NCBI GenBank assembly: GCA_013288895.1
Contig: JABDAY010000006.1
Coordinates: 1-56,030 of the forward strand
Length of the DNA: 56,030 nt
Reading direction: 5' to 3'
Origin: Chlamydiota bacterium
Lineage (GTDB): Bacteria; Chlamydiota; Chlamydiia; Chlamydiales; Rhabdochlamydiaceae
A program made the position numbers and the translations under genes. The notes below the pieces were generated by a model. That model ran no database searches, was not told the origin of the DNA, and saw only the letters and a program-made list of their open reading frames with translations. Shown piece after piece: positions 18,287 to 25,976 of this stretch (position 1 is the stretch's first letter; the number at the start of each line of letters is the position of its first letter).

Positions 18287-19175
18287 ATTCTTCCTCCGGG
18301 ATATTAATCAGTTCCTGTAAACCATAAGTGCGGTCGTTATCCATTAAAAAGTCGAGCAACAAAAACAGCCTCTCTTTTAATTCATGTCTATTAACAATGC
18401 AATCAATCATTCCTTTTTCTAAAAGAAACTCTGATTTTTGTGCTTTTGGAGGGAGTTTTTGACCAATTGTCTGTTCTACAACACGCGGACCTGCAAAGCC
18501 TATAAGAGCATCAGGCTCAGCAATAATAATATCGCCCAGAGACGCAAAAGAGGCTGTTACTCCCCCTGTTGTAGGGTTGGTGAGGACGGAAATATAAGGA
18601 ATTTTTTTCTCTGAAAGTTTGGCTAGCGCTGCTGAAGTTTTTGCCATTTGCATCAGTGAAAGGATCGATTCTTGCATTCTTGCCCCACCCGATGCGGAAA
18701 CAATCACAACCGGAAGAGACTCATCCAAAGCATACTCGATGATTGAAGTGAGCCTTTCCCCTACAACTGAGCCCATGGAGCCCGCCATAAAGCTAAAGTC
18801 GAGGACACCGAGGGCCACACGCATCCCCTTTATTGTACAGGTCCCGACCATTACCCCTTCATCGCGCCCCGATTTCTCCTGGGCGATCTTAAGCCGTTTT
18901 GCGTAGCTTTCAGTATCAACAAATTTTAGAGGATCCAGCGGCTTAAACTCTGTAAAAAATTCTACAAAGCTCCCTTCATCCGCCATCAACTCAATTCTCT
19001 GCGTTGCGGTTAAACGGTAGTGGTAATCACACTTTGGACAGCAATGCTCATTCTGCTCAATCTCGTTAGCGTGGATCATCTCATTACAATGGGTACATTT
19101 CACCCAGCCGCTAAAACCGTCTTTCTTAGTGGATTCAACTTTAATTTTTGGCTTATTACGAGAAAACAATCCCAT
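18255..19175 (-). CDS. accD: Acetyl-CoA carboxylase carboxyltransferase subunit beta
   Basis: This is half of the carboxyltransferase that makes malonyl-CoA for fatty acid synthesis. The 306-aa sequence has the zinc ribbon CTHCNEM...CCPKCDYHY (Cys27, Cys30, Cys45/46, Cys49) and the crotonase-like core with [10 protein letters not shown] and [19 protein letters not shown] start at the ATG at 19175 (MGLFSRNK), with AAGGTGA upstream; the codon before it is TTG. accA is not in this window. It overlaps dut by 32 nt. Confidence 0.95.
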   Translation of the reverse strand: MGLFSRNKPKIKVESTKKDGFSGWVKCTHCNEMIHANEIEQNEHCCPKCDYHYRLTATQRIELMADEGSFVEFFTEFKPLDPLKFVDTESYAKRLKIAQEKSGRDEGVMVGTCTIKGMRVALGVLDFSFMAGSMGSVVGERLTSIIEYALDESLPVVIVSASGGARMQESILSLMQMAKTSAALAKLSEKKIPYISVLTNPTTGGVTASFASLGDIIIAEPDALIGFAGPRVVEQTIGQKLPPKAQKSEFLLEKGMIDCIVNRHELKERLFLLLDFLMDNDRTYGLQELINIPEEEYAGNRSTNSD

Positions 19176-19209
19176 CAATCACCTTTTTTACGCAATAATA
19201 CCAGAATAA

Positions 19210-19815
19210 TTATTTCTTCGCATTAGCAAACCGTTCTTCGACATTCTTCCAGTTCACAATATTCCAAATATTTTTTACATAATCTGCACGCACATTCAAA
19301 TATTGCAAATAGTAGGCATGCTCCCATACGTCTATCCCCAGCAAAGGAACGTGACCTATTATGCTTAAAGGGTCTTGGTTGGCACATGTCATAATAACTA
19401 ATCTTTTATTCCCTTTGCAATAGCCTAGCCATCCCCAGCCCGACCCCTGAATTCCCACAGTCCTAGTGGTAAATTTTTCTATAAACTCATCCAGGCTTGT
19501 AAAATCTTTTTTTATTTGTTCTAGCAGCTCTCCTGAAGGTTTTCCCCCTCCCCCTTTTGACTGAGGCGCCAGATTCGTCCAAAAAATGGAATGGTTCACA
19601 TGACCGCCGCCATTAAATTTAATCGCTTGCTGATGTCCAATCATCGCAGCAATATCTTGCTTGCTTTCCGCTTCTTTATACTTTTCCAAAGCATCATTAA
19701 GATTTTTGACATAAGTTTGATGATGCTTTGTATAATGCAGCTCCATAATCTTAGCAGAAATCACAGGCTCTAAAGCATTAAAGTCATAAGGCAATTCAGG
19801 CAGCGTATAGGTCAT
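19210..19815 (-). CDS. sodA: Superoxide dismutase, Mn/Fe family
   Basis: The 201-aa enzyme converts superoxide to oxygen and peroxide. Metal ligands are visible: the His of [11 protein letters not shown], the His of [10 protein letters not shown], and Asp and His of [11 protein letters not shown], in normal spacing and at normal length. From sequence alone I cannot decide between Mn and Fe. AAAGGAG lies upstream of the ATG. It is followed 35 nt downstream by accD on the same strand. A very large palindrome occupies its 5' flank (19901-20149). Called sodM in older chlamydial annotation. Confidence 0.95.
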   Translation of the reverse strand: MTYTLPELPYDFNALEPVISAKIMELHYTKHHQTYVKNLNDALEKYKEAESKQDIAAMIGHQQAIKFNGGGHVNHSIFWTNLAPQSKGGGGKPSGELLEQIKKDFTSLDEFIEKFTTRTVGIQGSGWGWLGYCKGNKRLVIMTCANQDPLSIIGHVPLLGIDVWEHAYYLQYLNVRADYVKNIWNIVNWKNVEERFANAKK

Positions 19816-19900
19816 AAAAACTCTCCTTTAGGTTTAATTTTCTCGCGATCATATACTTCTAAAGATTTTCCCACAATGAAACTACTTGTTCGAGGATGCT

Positions 19901-20149
19901 CTTAACCGCGAAGCGGTAATTTTGCCACGAATGTGGCTGCAGTTGCTAGCCGGGGGTGACCAACGGGAACCCCCGGGGAAAATGCCCTCCCACATATAGA
20001 GCCGCGAACAGCGGCGACACTCTTTTTACCAGTGTCGCCGCTGTTCGCGGCTCTGATTAGGGATAACCATTTTCCGGGGGTTCCCGTTGGTCACCCCCGG
20101 CTATCAACTGCCATCGCTGCGCGATTTGAGTACCACTTCGTGGTTAAGG
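19901..20149. repeat. About 250-bp nested imperfect palindrome between sodA and the ADA-like gene
   Basis: The inner 24-nt arms are exact (19998-20021 and 20031-20054, AGAGCCGCGAACAGCGGCGA plus CACT) around a 9-nt loop. An unpaired stretch of about 13 nt follows. The next arms are about 45 nt (around 19938-19984 and 20070-20112) containing CCGGGGGTGACCAACGGGAA, each of which also folds on itself. The outer arms (CTTAACCGCGAAGCGGTAA versus the complement of TACCACTTCGTGGTTAAG) are imperfect. The right side overlaps the last codons of the ADA-like gene. Confidence 0.9.
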
Positions 20150-21377
20150 CTTGCTCGGGATAGCAACGACTGAGAAGTTCTTGGGCATTTTTAACGAGGG
20201 TTTCTACAGTAAGAATATCTGGGTTTATGAGTTTTCCTAGCTTTTTGTAGGTTAATGGCTCCTCTCCTTCTAGGTTAAGGTGTTTGAACGTGAGCTGGTC
20301 TCCGTTTGGCAAAATAATGGGATCGTCAGAAGTTTGTAGTTTTGCCTGAAATTTTTTTAAATTTCTCTCTGCGTACGCATATTCAAGAGCAAGATCTGTT
20401 GAATAAAGAGCTCCCCCATCTGTGCCAATGACCACTTTTACACCTAGAACAAGCATGACGCCTAGAGGATAGTCAGAACGTTTATCTAATACTGCATTCC
20501 GTTTGTTGCTCGATAAACAAGCTTCTATAAAATACCCTTTTTCCCTCATGCGGATCATGTCTGCAATCGAAATATGGGTGCCATGACCAATGCGCAGCGG
20601 TTTTGAAGAGGAGCAATATTTTTCAGCCTCGTCGAGCAACAGAGAAACATTCTTCATCCCTCTCTCAGGAATGAGCGTTTCCCCCATATGCATCCGTACA
20701 AATTGGTTTTCTTTTACACTTTTTAAAAACGCCTTTTGTTCCTTGTAGACATCTTCCCTTTCTGGACCACAAACGTCATAGCCAATCGCAGCTTCATTGC
20801 AAGGAAGATCATCCCCTTTCTTATGACAATGAATGGGAAGAATTCTTTTTCCCCAGTGGGAATAGCTTCTTTCATGTCTTGTTCCAGATTCCACAAATTC
20901 TGGAAAGGCTGGATCTTCCATAGCTTCTTCAACATAGGCAGTGCGTTCTTTTTCTGATTGAACACATCTGAAATGCCTATAAGCTTCATCAAAATTAGGA
21001 AGGCATAATTTGGCTTGTGGAAAGCACCTTGTAAAAATTGCAGGCCCGTGAAAATGGGGATCCCATTTTGCCCTTCCTACTAAATCGAGTCGCGGCTGTA
21101 TAGGTTCTCTTAATCCCAACTTGTCTTTTAAAAAGATTTTCATTTGTCTATGAACTTTCCGCTCTACAAATTCTTTCAAAACAGTTTTTACTGCTATATC
21201 ACCCAACTTGATCTTTATTTGTTTTGTAAATATTTCCTGTAAAACTTGAAGATATTTAGATTGAGGATTTTTTCCCGCAACAAAATCCAAGCAGACGCTT
21301 TTTTCCTGGTCGGGAATTGCCTCCTTTTTAAACTTAACAACATCATCAAAATAATTTCCTGCTGCCGCTACTGCCAT
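20091..21377 (-). CDS. Adenosine-deaminase-like metal-dependent hydrolase
   Basis: This amidohydrolase-superfamily protein (428 aa) has the adenosine deaminase metal and catalytic residues in order: DPHFHG (His108, His110), MHMGE (His230, Glu233), RIGHGTHI (His265) and IGTDGG (Asp320). The usual TDDP is TDGG here, and residues 1-100 are an unusual N-terminal extension, so substrate may not be adenosine. The final codons (about MAVDSRG) are written by the large palindrome, meaning the native C-terminus may have been replaced. It starts 2 nt after the hemD stop, so it ends a rnc-radA-hemC-hemD-ADA transcription unit. I do not recall an equivalent in C. trachomatis at this place. Confidence 0.75.
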   Translation of the reverse strand: MAVAAAGNYFDDVVKFKKEAIPDQEKSVCLDFVAGKNPQSKYLQVLQEIFTKQIKIKLGDIAVKTVLKEFVERKVHRQMKIFLKDKLGLREPIQPRLDLVGRAKWDPHFHGPAIFTRCFPQAKLCLPNFDEAYRHFRCVQSEKERTAYVEEAMEDPAFPEFVESGTRHERSYSHWGKRILPIHCHKKGDDLPCNEAAIGYDVCGPEREDVYKEQKAFLKSVKENQFVRMHMGETLIPERGMKNVSLLLDEAEKYCSSSKPLRIGHGTHISIADMIRMREKGYFIEACLSSNKRNAVLDKRSDYPLGVMLVLGVKVVIGTDGGALYSTDLALEYAYAERNLKKFQAKLQTSDDPIILPNGDQLTFKHLNLEGEEPLTYKKLGKLINPDILTVETLVKNAQELLSRCYPEQALTTKWYSNRAAMAVDSRG

Positions 21378-21379
21378 AG

Positions 21380-21955
21380 TCAGAAAATTATAGCATTTCT
21401 CTCTGTTAATTTCAATTCGGTTACAGGACCAATTGAAATGATTTTTATATGGCCAGGAATACTAGAAAATATTTTGAAAAAAGCATCTACTGTTGAAGGG
21501 CTTGTGAAAACGATTTCGTCAAAGGTGTTAAGATCGGGGATGGGCTCTGGTTTTTGAAATTCGGTGTCGTAGAGATCTATAGTCTCGAAGGCAATTTTCT
21601 CTTTTTTGAAATACTCGATCAGGACAGGGCGGGAAAGAGATGAGCGAGGGAAAAGAACATGGGCATTTTTCATCTCCATTGTCTTAAAAAGGGTGATGAG
21701 TCCTTCTTGGGTTTCCTCTTTTGCAACAATGCAATCTTTGAGATATTTAGCTGTCACTTTGCCAATTGCAATGACTGTTTTATTTGAAAAATCATACTCC
21801 CCAAAAACTTTCACCGCATTCTTGCTCGTAAAAACAATATGTGTGAAATGGGGTATCTTGAATGCTTGAGGAATAATTTTAATTACAGGGTAATGCACCA
21901 GCTCATTCTCTGTTTCATAGTGGGAAGGATCTGTGCCTAAATATAGAGTCTTCAT
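21380..21955 (-). CDS. hemD: Uroporphyrinogen-III synthase (divergent, short)
   Basis: HemD closes and inverts hydroxymethylbilane to uroporphyrinogen III. The 191-aa product is shorter than usual (about 240) but shows the two-lobed pattern with HIVFTSKNAVKVF, a glycine in VIAIGKVTAKYL, HVLFPRSSLSRP, and EIVFTSPSTVDAFFK with IISIGPVTE. HemD is always poorly conserved, so context matters: its ATG overlaps the hemC stop by 4 nt, which supports the call strongly. It ends 2 nt before the ADA-like gene. Confidence 0.82.
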   Translation of the reverse strand: MKTLYLGTDPSHYETENELVHYPVIKIIPQAFKIPHFTHIVFTSKNAVKVFGEYDFSNKTVIAIGKVTAKYLKDCIVAKEETQEGLITLFKTMEMKNAHVLFPRSSLSRPVLIEYFKKEKIAFETIDLYDTEFQKPEPIPDLNTFDEIVFTSPSTVDAFFKIFSSIPGHIKIISIGPVTELKLTERNAIIF

Positions 21956-22560
21956 TTAAAAAAATCCAAGATTTCGAGGTCATCTTGCCGTGCGATGATG
22001 GCGAGTTTTCCTTGGAGGGGGGCAGGCTCCCCTTCTAGGCGGATCCTGTTTCTGTGGGTGAGGTTGAGGCGGATAAGGGCAGCCTCGGCGATGACGACTC
22101 CATCCAGTTTTCCTTGATCTATCATTTCGAGGCGAGCGTCAATAGGGCCGCGGATATCTACGATTTGGAGATCGCTCCGGTAGTGTTTGATCATGGCGTC
22201 GCGGCGTGGAGAGGAACTACCCACTTTTGCATTTGGAGGAAGAGAATTAAAAACTAAAACGTCTGAAGGATCAATTCCTTTTGTCAATGCGGCTAAGACT
22301 AATCCTGAAGCAAGAGGATCTGGCAAATCTTTAGCTGAATGCACTGCAATCCGACATTTACCTCTCTGTAAGAGCTGATCGATCTCCCGTGTAAAAAAAT
22401 CGGTTTTGTCTAAAGTGCGCAGGGACGTTTTCAGATCGTGATCCCCTGTGGTTTTTACCCACATAGGCTCGTAATCTATGCCAGCTAAAGCTTCTTCAAC
22501 TTGCCTGCGAGAGAGTTTAGAATCTCTGGCTGCAACAATAATCCTAGGGAAGGAGCGCAT
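21952..22560 (-). CDS. hemC: Porphobilinogen deaminase, C-terminally short
   Basis: The enzyme makes hydroxymethylbilane from four porphobilinogens. Family motifs are present: VAARDSKLSRRQ, TTGDHDLK, DFFTREIDQLL, AVHSAKDLPDP, GSSSPRRDA, VDIRGPIDARLE and GVVIAEAALIRL. I use the ATG at 22560 (MRSFPRII), which overlaps the radA stop by 17 nt; an in-frame start at 22608 is less likely. At about 202 aa it stops soon after PAPLQGKLAIIARQ, so the third domain, carrying the cysteine that holds the dipyrromethane cofactor, is absent. From memory, chlamydial HemC proteins are generally short, so this may be a lineage trait and not a break. Confidence 0.88.
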   Translation of the reverse strand: MRSFPRIIVAARDSKLSRRQVEEALAGIDYEPMWVKTTGDHDLKTSLRTLDKTDFFTREIDQLLQRGKCRIAVHSAKDLPDPLASGLVLAALTKGIDPSDVLVFNSLPPNAKVGSSSPRRDAMIKHYRSDLQIVDIRGPIDARLEMIDQGKLDGVVIAEAALIRLNLTHRNRIRLEGEPAPLQGKLAIIARQDDLEILDFFK

Positions 22561-23914
22561 GGATGGCGTCTTCAACGACATCGATCCCCACAAGTTCGAT
22601 TTTTTCAAAAAGCTCTTTGGAAATCCCTTTGAGATTCCGCTGCGGCATGATACATCTTTTAAAGCCCATGTGGACAGCTTCTTTGATCCGACTCTCTATG
22701 CGCGGTACGCTTCTCACTTCGCCACCTAATCCTACCTCGCCAATGACCACTGTTTCAGAATCGATTGTCTTATTCCAGAATGAGGAAGAGATTGCCATCA
22801 TCACTCCTAAATCGATGGCCGGCTCAAAAATTTTCATCCCGCCAGCAATAGAAACAAAAACATCATTGTGATAAAGCTGAAAGCCCATCCTTTTTTCTAA
22901 TACGGCAAGGAGAAGGGCTAGCCTATTTTGATCAAGTCCAGAGGAGCGTCTTGTCGATGTTGCAAAAGAGGAAGGGGCAACAAGCGCCTGCACCTCAACT
23001 AAAATAGCCCTCGAGCCCTCAATCGTAGGGATAATCACCGATCCAGAAACCTCTTTAATTCTCTCTTGTAGAAAAATCTCGGAGGGATTGCTCACTTCTC
23101 TTAAGCCTTCTGTATTCATCTGAAAAAGAGCGATCTCATCTGTAGGGCCGAACCGGTTTTTTACAGCGCGCATGAGGCGATACCCATGTTGCTTATCACC
23201 CTCAAAATCTAAAACAGTATCGACAATATGCTCAAGCACTTTAGGCCCTGCAATCTCCCCTGATTTAGTCACGTGGCCGATTAAAAAGGTCGATATCCCC
23301 ATCCCTTTGGAAAGATGCATGAATTCTGTGGCGAGCTCTCTGACTTGGGTGACAGAACCTGGAGCTGAAGGGATCTCATTTTTATAGACAATTTGGATCG
23401 AATCAACAATCAACACATCTGGTTTTAATTGATCGATATGCAGCTTAATATTCGTAAAAAGTGTTTCACTCAGCAGATAAAGGTTTTCACTGTTGGCCAT
23501 TAGACGGAGCGCACGAAGAGATGTCTGCTCTGCTGACTCTTCCCCGCAAACATACAGGACAGTAAGTCCCTGCTCTGCAAATTTTTGAGAAATCTGGAGC
23601 ATCAAAGTAGATTTTCCAATTCCAGGATCCCCCCCAATCAAAGTTAACGACCCAGGAACTAGTCCCCCTCCTAGTAGACGGTCGAATTCCACCATTTTAG
23701 TCGAGAGGCGTCTAAAGTCGAGCCCTTTAATTTCAGTGACCCTCTGAGGCTTCGCTGCCATGGTAGGCTTTGATTCGAAACGGGTATTTTTCTCTGAAAA
23801 CTCAATTTCCTGAACATAAGTATTCCACTTCTGGCAAGCGGAGCAACTTCCCACCCACTTGGGCTGCTTATGCCCACACTCAGAACAACTCCACACAGTC
23901 TTTTGCTTTACCAT
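22544..23914 (-). CDS. radA: DNA repair/recombination protein RadA (Sms)
   Basis: RadA is a RecA-like helicase that promotes branch migration. The 456-aa protein starts with a C4 zinc finger (CSECGHKQPKWVGSCSAC), then has Walker A GGDPGIGKSTL, the KNRFGPTDEIALF motif and a Lon-like C-terminal domain with DVFVSIAGGMKI. I choose the ATG at 23914 (MVKQKTVW). An upstream in-frame start at 24010 would translate the palindromic repeat as an RARAR-type tract, which is not native. The palindrome ends 41 nt before this ATG. No good ribosome-binding site is visible. It overlaps hemC by 17 nt. Confidence 0.95.
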   Translation of the reverse strand: MVKQKTVWSCSECGHKQPKWVGSCSACQKWNTYVQEIEFSEKNTRFESKPTMAAKPQRVTEIKGLDFRRLSTKMVEFDRLLGGGLVPGSLTLIGGDPGIGKSTLMLQISQKFAEQGLTVLYVCGEESAEQTSLRALRLMANSENLYLLSETLFTNIKLHIDQLKPDVLIVDSIQIVYKNEIPSAPGSVTQVRELATEFMHLSKGMGISTFLIGHVTKSGEIAGPKVLEHIVDTVLDFEGDKQHGYRLMRAVKNRFGPTDEIALFQMNTEGLREVSNPSEIFLQERIKEVSGSVIIPTIEGSRAILVEVQALVAPSSFATSTRRSSGLDQNRLALLLAVLEKRMGFQLYHNDVFVSIAGGMKIFEPAIDLGVMMAISSSFWNKTIDSETVVIGEVGLGGEVRSVPRIESRIKEAVHMGFKRCIMPQRNLKGISKELFEKIELVGIDVVEDAIHALLP

Positions 23915-23955
23915 ACCACAAAAATAACAGGCGGAAAGGATAGAAGAAAAGAAAA

Positions 23956-24070
23956 AAGATCGGGCACGCACGCGGGCACGGGCACGGGCACGAAAGAGGG
24001 AAAAGTCCAAGCTCTCTTTTTCCCTCTCTCTTTCGTGCCCGTGCCCGTGCCCGCGTGCGTGCCCGATCTT
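23956..24070. repeat. GGGCAC-hexamer palindrome, copy 2 (rnc/radA intergenic)
   Basis: Left arm from 23956, AAGATCGGGCACGCACGCGG then repeated GGGCAC and GAAAGAGGGA; the right arm ends at 24070. Both arms carry three hexamers and extend through a GAAAGAG/CTCTTTC segment to about 45 nt each. The unpaired loop contains GTCCAAGCTCTC. It starts 12 nt after the rnc stop and ends 41 nt before the radA ATG (minus strand), filling the gap between two co-directional genes. Confidence 0.95.
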
Positions 24071-24082
24071 CCCTCTTCTCTT

Positions 24083-24814
24083 TTAATTCCTGAGTTTTTT
24101 TAGGGCATCTTCTGCGGCGTTTTGTTCGGCGACTTTTTTAGAAGAGCCTGTACCTTCACCCACTTCATTTCCATCAATGAGCACAACGATGTGGAACATC
24201 TTGCTGTGGTCAGGGCCCGATTCTTTAGATACTCTGTATTCAGGGGGTTTTTGATGTTTCTTCTGAGAATAGTCCTGGAGCTCTGCTTTATGATTTCGTG
24301 GGGGTCCTTTGATGGCAACTTCGATATCTTCTAAAAAATGGAAAAAGAAAAATTTTGCGGCAGACTCTAATCCTCCATCGAGATAGATAGCCCCTATAAG
24401 CGCTTCAAAAAAATCTGCGAGTATCGTGTCTCTCCCTCGCCCATCATTCATTTTCTCCCCCTTGCCTAAGAGGATATGATCAGCAAGGCCGAGTTTTGTA
24501 GCGTAATGGACACAAGAACTTGCTTCCACAATATGGGAGCGCAAATGGGAAAGGTCCCCTTCCGGGCAATCGGGGAGGATTCCATAAAGATAATCAGAGA
24601 TGATGAGGCCCAAAACTGAGTCACCTAAAAATTCTAGCCGCTCGTTGTGCTCTTTAACAATCTCCTTTTTTTCATTGAAAAAAGAACGGTGTACAAAGGC
24701 CAAAGCTAAGAGCTTTTTATTTTTAAACTCATATCCTAATTGCTTTTCAATCTCTGGACATTTTAGAATTAACGCTTCGAAAGGGTTCATATAACGATCA
24801 TATAGGTTTGCCAT
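24083..24814 (-). CDS. rnc: Ribonuclease III
   Basis: This double-strand-specific endoribonuclease has the catalytic signature HNERLEFLGDSVLGL, a second acidic cluster (ADFFEALIGAIYLDGG) and a C-terminal dsRNA-binding domain (HKAELQDYSQKKHQ, then KVAEQNAAEDALKKL). I take the ATG at 24814 (MANLYDRY). The alternative ATG at 24778-24790 (MNPFEALI) also fits, because the first residues before it are not conserved. At 24814 the start codon overlaps the dapL start codon on the other strand within CCATGG. Order rnc-radA-hemC is as in chlamydiae. Confidence 0.94.
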   Translation of the reverse strand: MANLYDRYMNPFEALILKCPEIEKQLGYEFKNKKLLALAFVHRSFFNEKKEIVKEHNERLEFLGDSVLGLIISDYLYGILPDCPEGDLSHLRSHIVEASSCVHYATKLGLADHILLGKGEKMNDGRGRDTILADFFEALIGAIYLDGGLESAAKFFFFHFLEDIEVAIKGPPRNHKAELQDYSQKKHQKPPEYRVSKESGPDHSKMFHIVVLIDGNEVGEGTGSSKKVAEQNAAEDALKKLRN

Positions 24815-25958
24815 GGTTAAAATCAATTCTCACTATTCAGAACTCAAAAGGGAGTATATCTTTCCCATCATAGAAAAAAAACTTGAGGAGCTCCCCAAAG
24901 AGGGGATCATTAATTTAGGGATTGGAGATATAGCCCTCCCCCTTTCCCCTGCCATTGGAAGGGCCATTTGTGAAGCTGTAAAAAAAATGGAGGAGGAGCC
25001 GATTGGGTATGGCCCTTCTCTAGGATACCCCTTTTTAAGAGAGGCGATCGCTCAAAATGAATATAGCAATATCTCGTCTGACGAAATATTTATTTCAGAT
25101 GGAGCCAATACAGATACAGCCAACCTGCAAGAACTTTTTGCCCCTGACACCATTGTCAGCATCCCCGATCCTACCTATCCCGTCTATCTCGATACCACCA
25201 TCATCGGAGGCAAAAAAGTCCATATCCTCCCTTGCACAGAAGTTACCCGCTTTGTTCCAGAGCCCCCCTCTTTTAAATGCGACGTTGTTTACCTTTGTTC
25301 TCCTAGCAATCCCACTGGCGTTGCCATGAACTACAAAGAATTAGCCGCCTGGATCGACTATGCTAAAAAATATGAGGCTGTACTTATTGTCGATAATGCT
25401 TATGCGGCGTTTGTCACCTCACCCGATGTTCCAAAAACAATCTATGAGGTTCCAGGGGCGCGCGATGTTGCCATAGAATGCAAAAGCTTTTCCAAGACAG
25501 GAGGATTTACGGGCCTCCGCTGCGCTTACTCAGTTGTCCCCAAAAGCGTGTACAATCTCCATCCGCTATGGGTAAAGAGGCAAAATATTAAATCCAATGG
25601 TGTCTCCTACCCTATTCAAAAAGGGGCAGAAGCCTGTTACACTATAGAAGGCAAAAAACAGATCAAGGCGCAGGTTAGGTCTTATTTAAAACAGGCGAAA
25701 TACCTATTTGAAAATTTAAAAAAGCTGGGCTTTAGTTGCTATGGAGGGACCGATTCCCCTTACATCTGGTGGGAAACCCCCCGAGGCTTAAAATCTTGGG
25801 AATTCTTCGATCTTCTTTTAAAAGAATGCCGCATCATTTCAATTCCCGGCGTCGGTTTTGGAAAAAACGGGGAAGGGTACATCCGCTTGTCTGCCTTCAC
25901 GACAGAAGAAAAAGCTTTCGAGGCAATCTCAAGAATTTCTTGCGCTAAATTAAATTAA
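24813..25958 (+). CDS. dapL: LL-diaminopimelate aminotransferase
   Basis: DapL converts tetrahydrodipicolinate directly to LL-diaminopimelate for lysine or peptidoglycan precursors, the route chlamydiae use. The 381-aa fold-type I PLP enzyme has the N-terminal MVKINSHYSELKREYIFP, GIGDIALPLS, GYGPSLGYPFLREAI, SDGANTDTANLQ, CSPSNPTGV, DNAYAAF and the PLP lysine Lys228 in SFSKTGGFTGLRC. Length is slightly below the family norm (about 400). Start shares CCATGG with the divergent rnc. It is followed 18 nt later by the bioF-like gene, so the two may be co-transcribed. Confidence 0.95.
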   Translation: MVKINSHYSELKREYIFPIIEKKLEELPKEGIINLGIGDIALPLSPAIGRAICEAVKKMEEEPIGYGPSLGYPFLREAIAQNEYSNISSDEIFISDGANTDTANLQELFAPDTIVSIPDPTYPVYLDTTIIGGKKVHILPCTEVTRFVPEPPSFKCDVVYLCSPSNPTGVAMNYKELAAWIDYAKKYEAVLIVDNAYAAFVTSPDVPKTIYEVPGARDVAIECKSFSKTGGFTGLRCAYSVVPKSVYNLHPLWVKRQNIKSNGVSYPIQKGAEACYTIEGKKQIKAQVRSYLKQAKYLFENLKKLGFSCYGGTDSPYIWWETPRGLKSWEFFDLLLKECRIISIPGVGFGKNGEGYIRLSAFTTEEKAFEAISRISCAKLN

Positions 25959-25976
25959 AGAGAAAAATATTAATTT

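Noticed and set aside
19816..20090. A small gene between sodA and the ADA-like gene
   Set aside because: The 275-nt gap is almost entirely the nested palindrome. I saw no frame with a ribosome-binding site.
21952..22608. hemC as a frameshifted pseudogene
   Set aside because: The stop is followed with an ATGA overlap by hemD, and no domain-3 sequence appears in other frames, so the short form looks settled and not broken.
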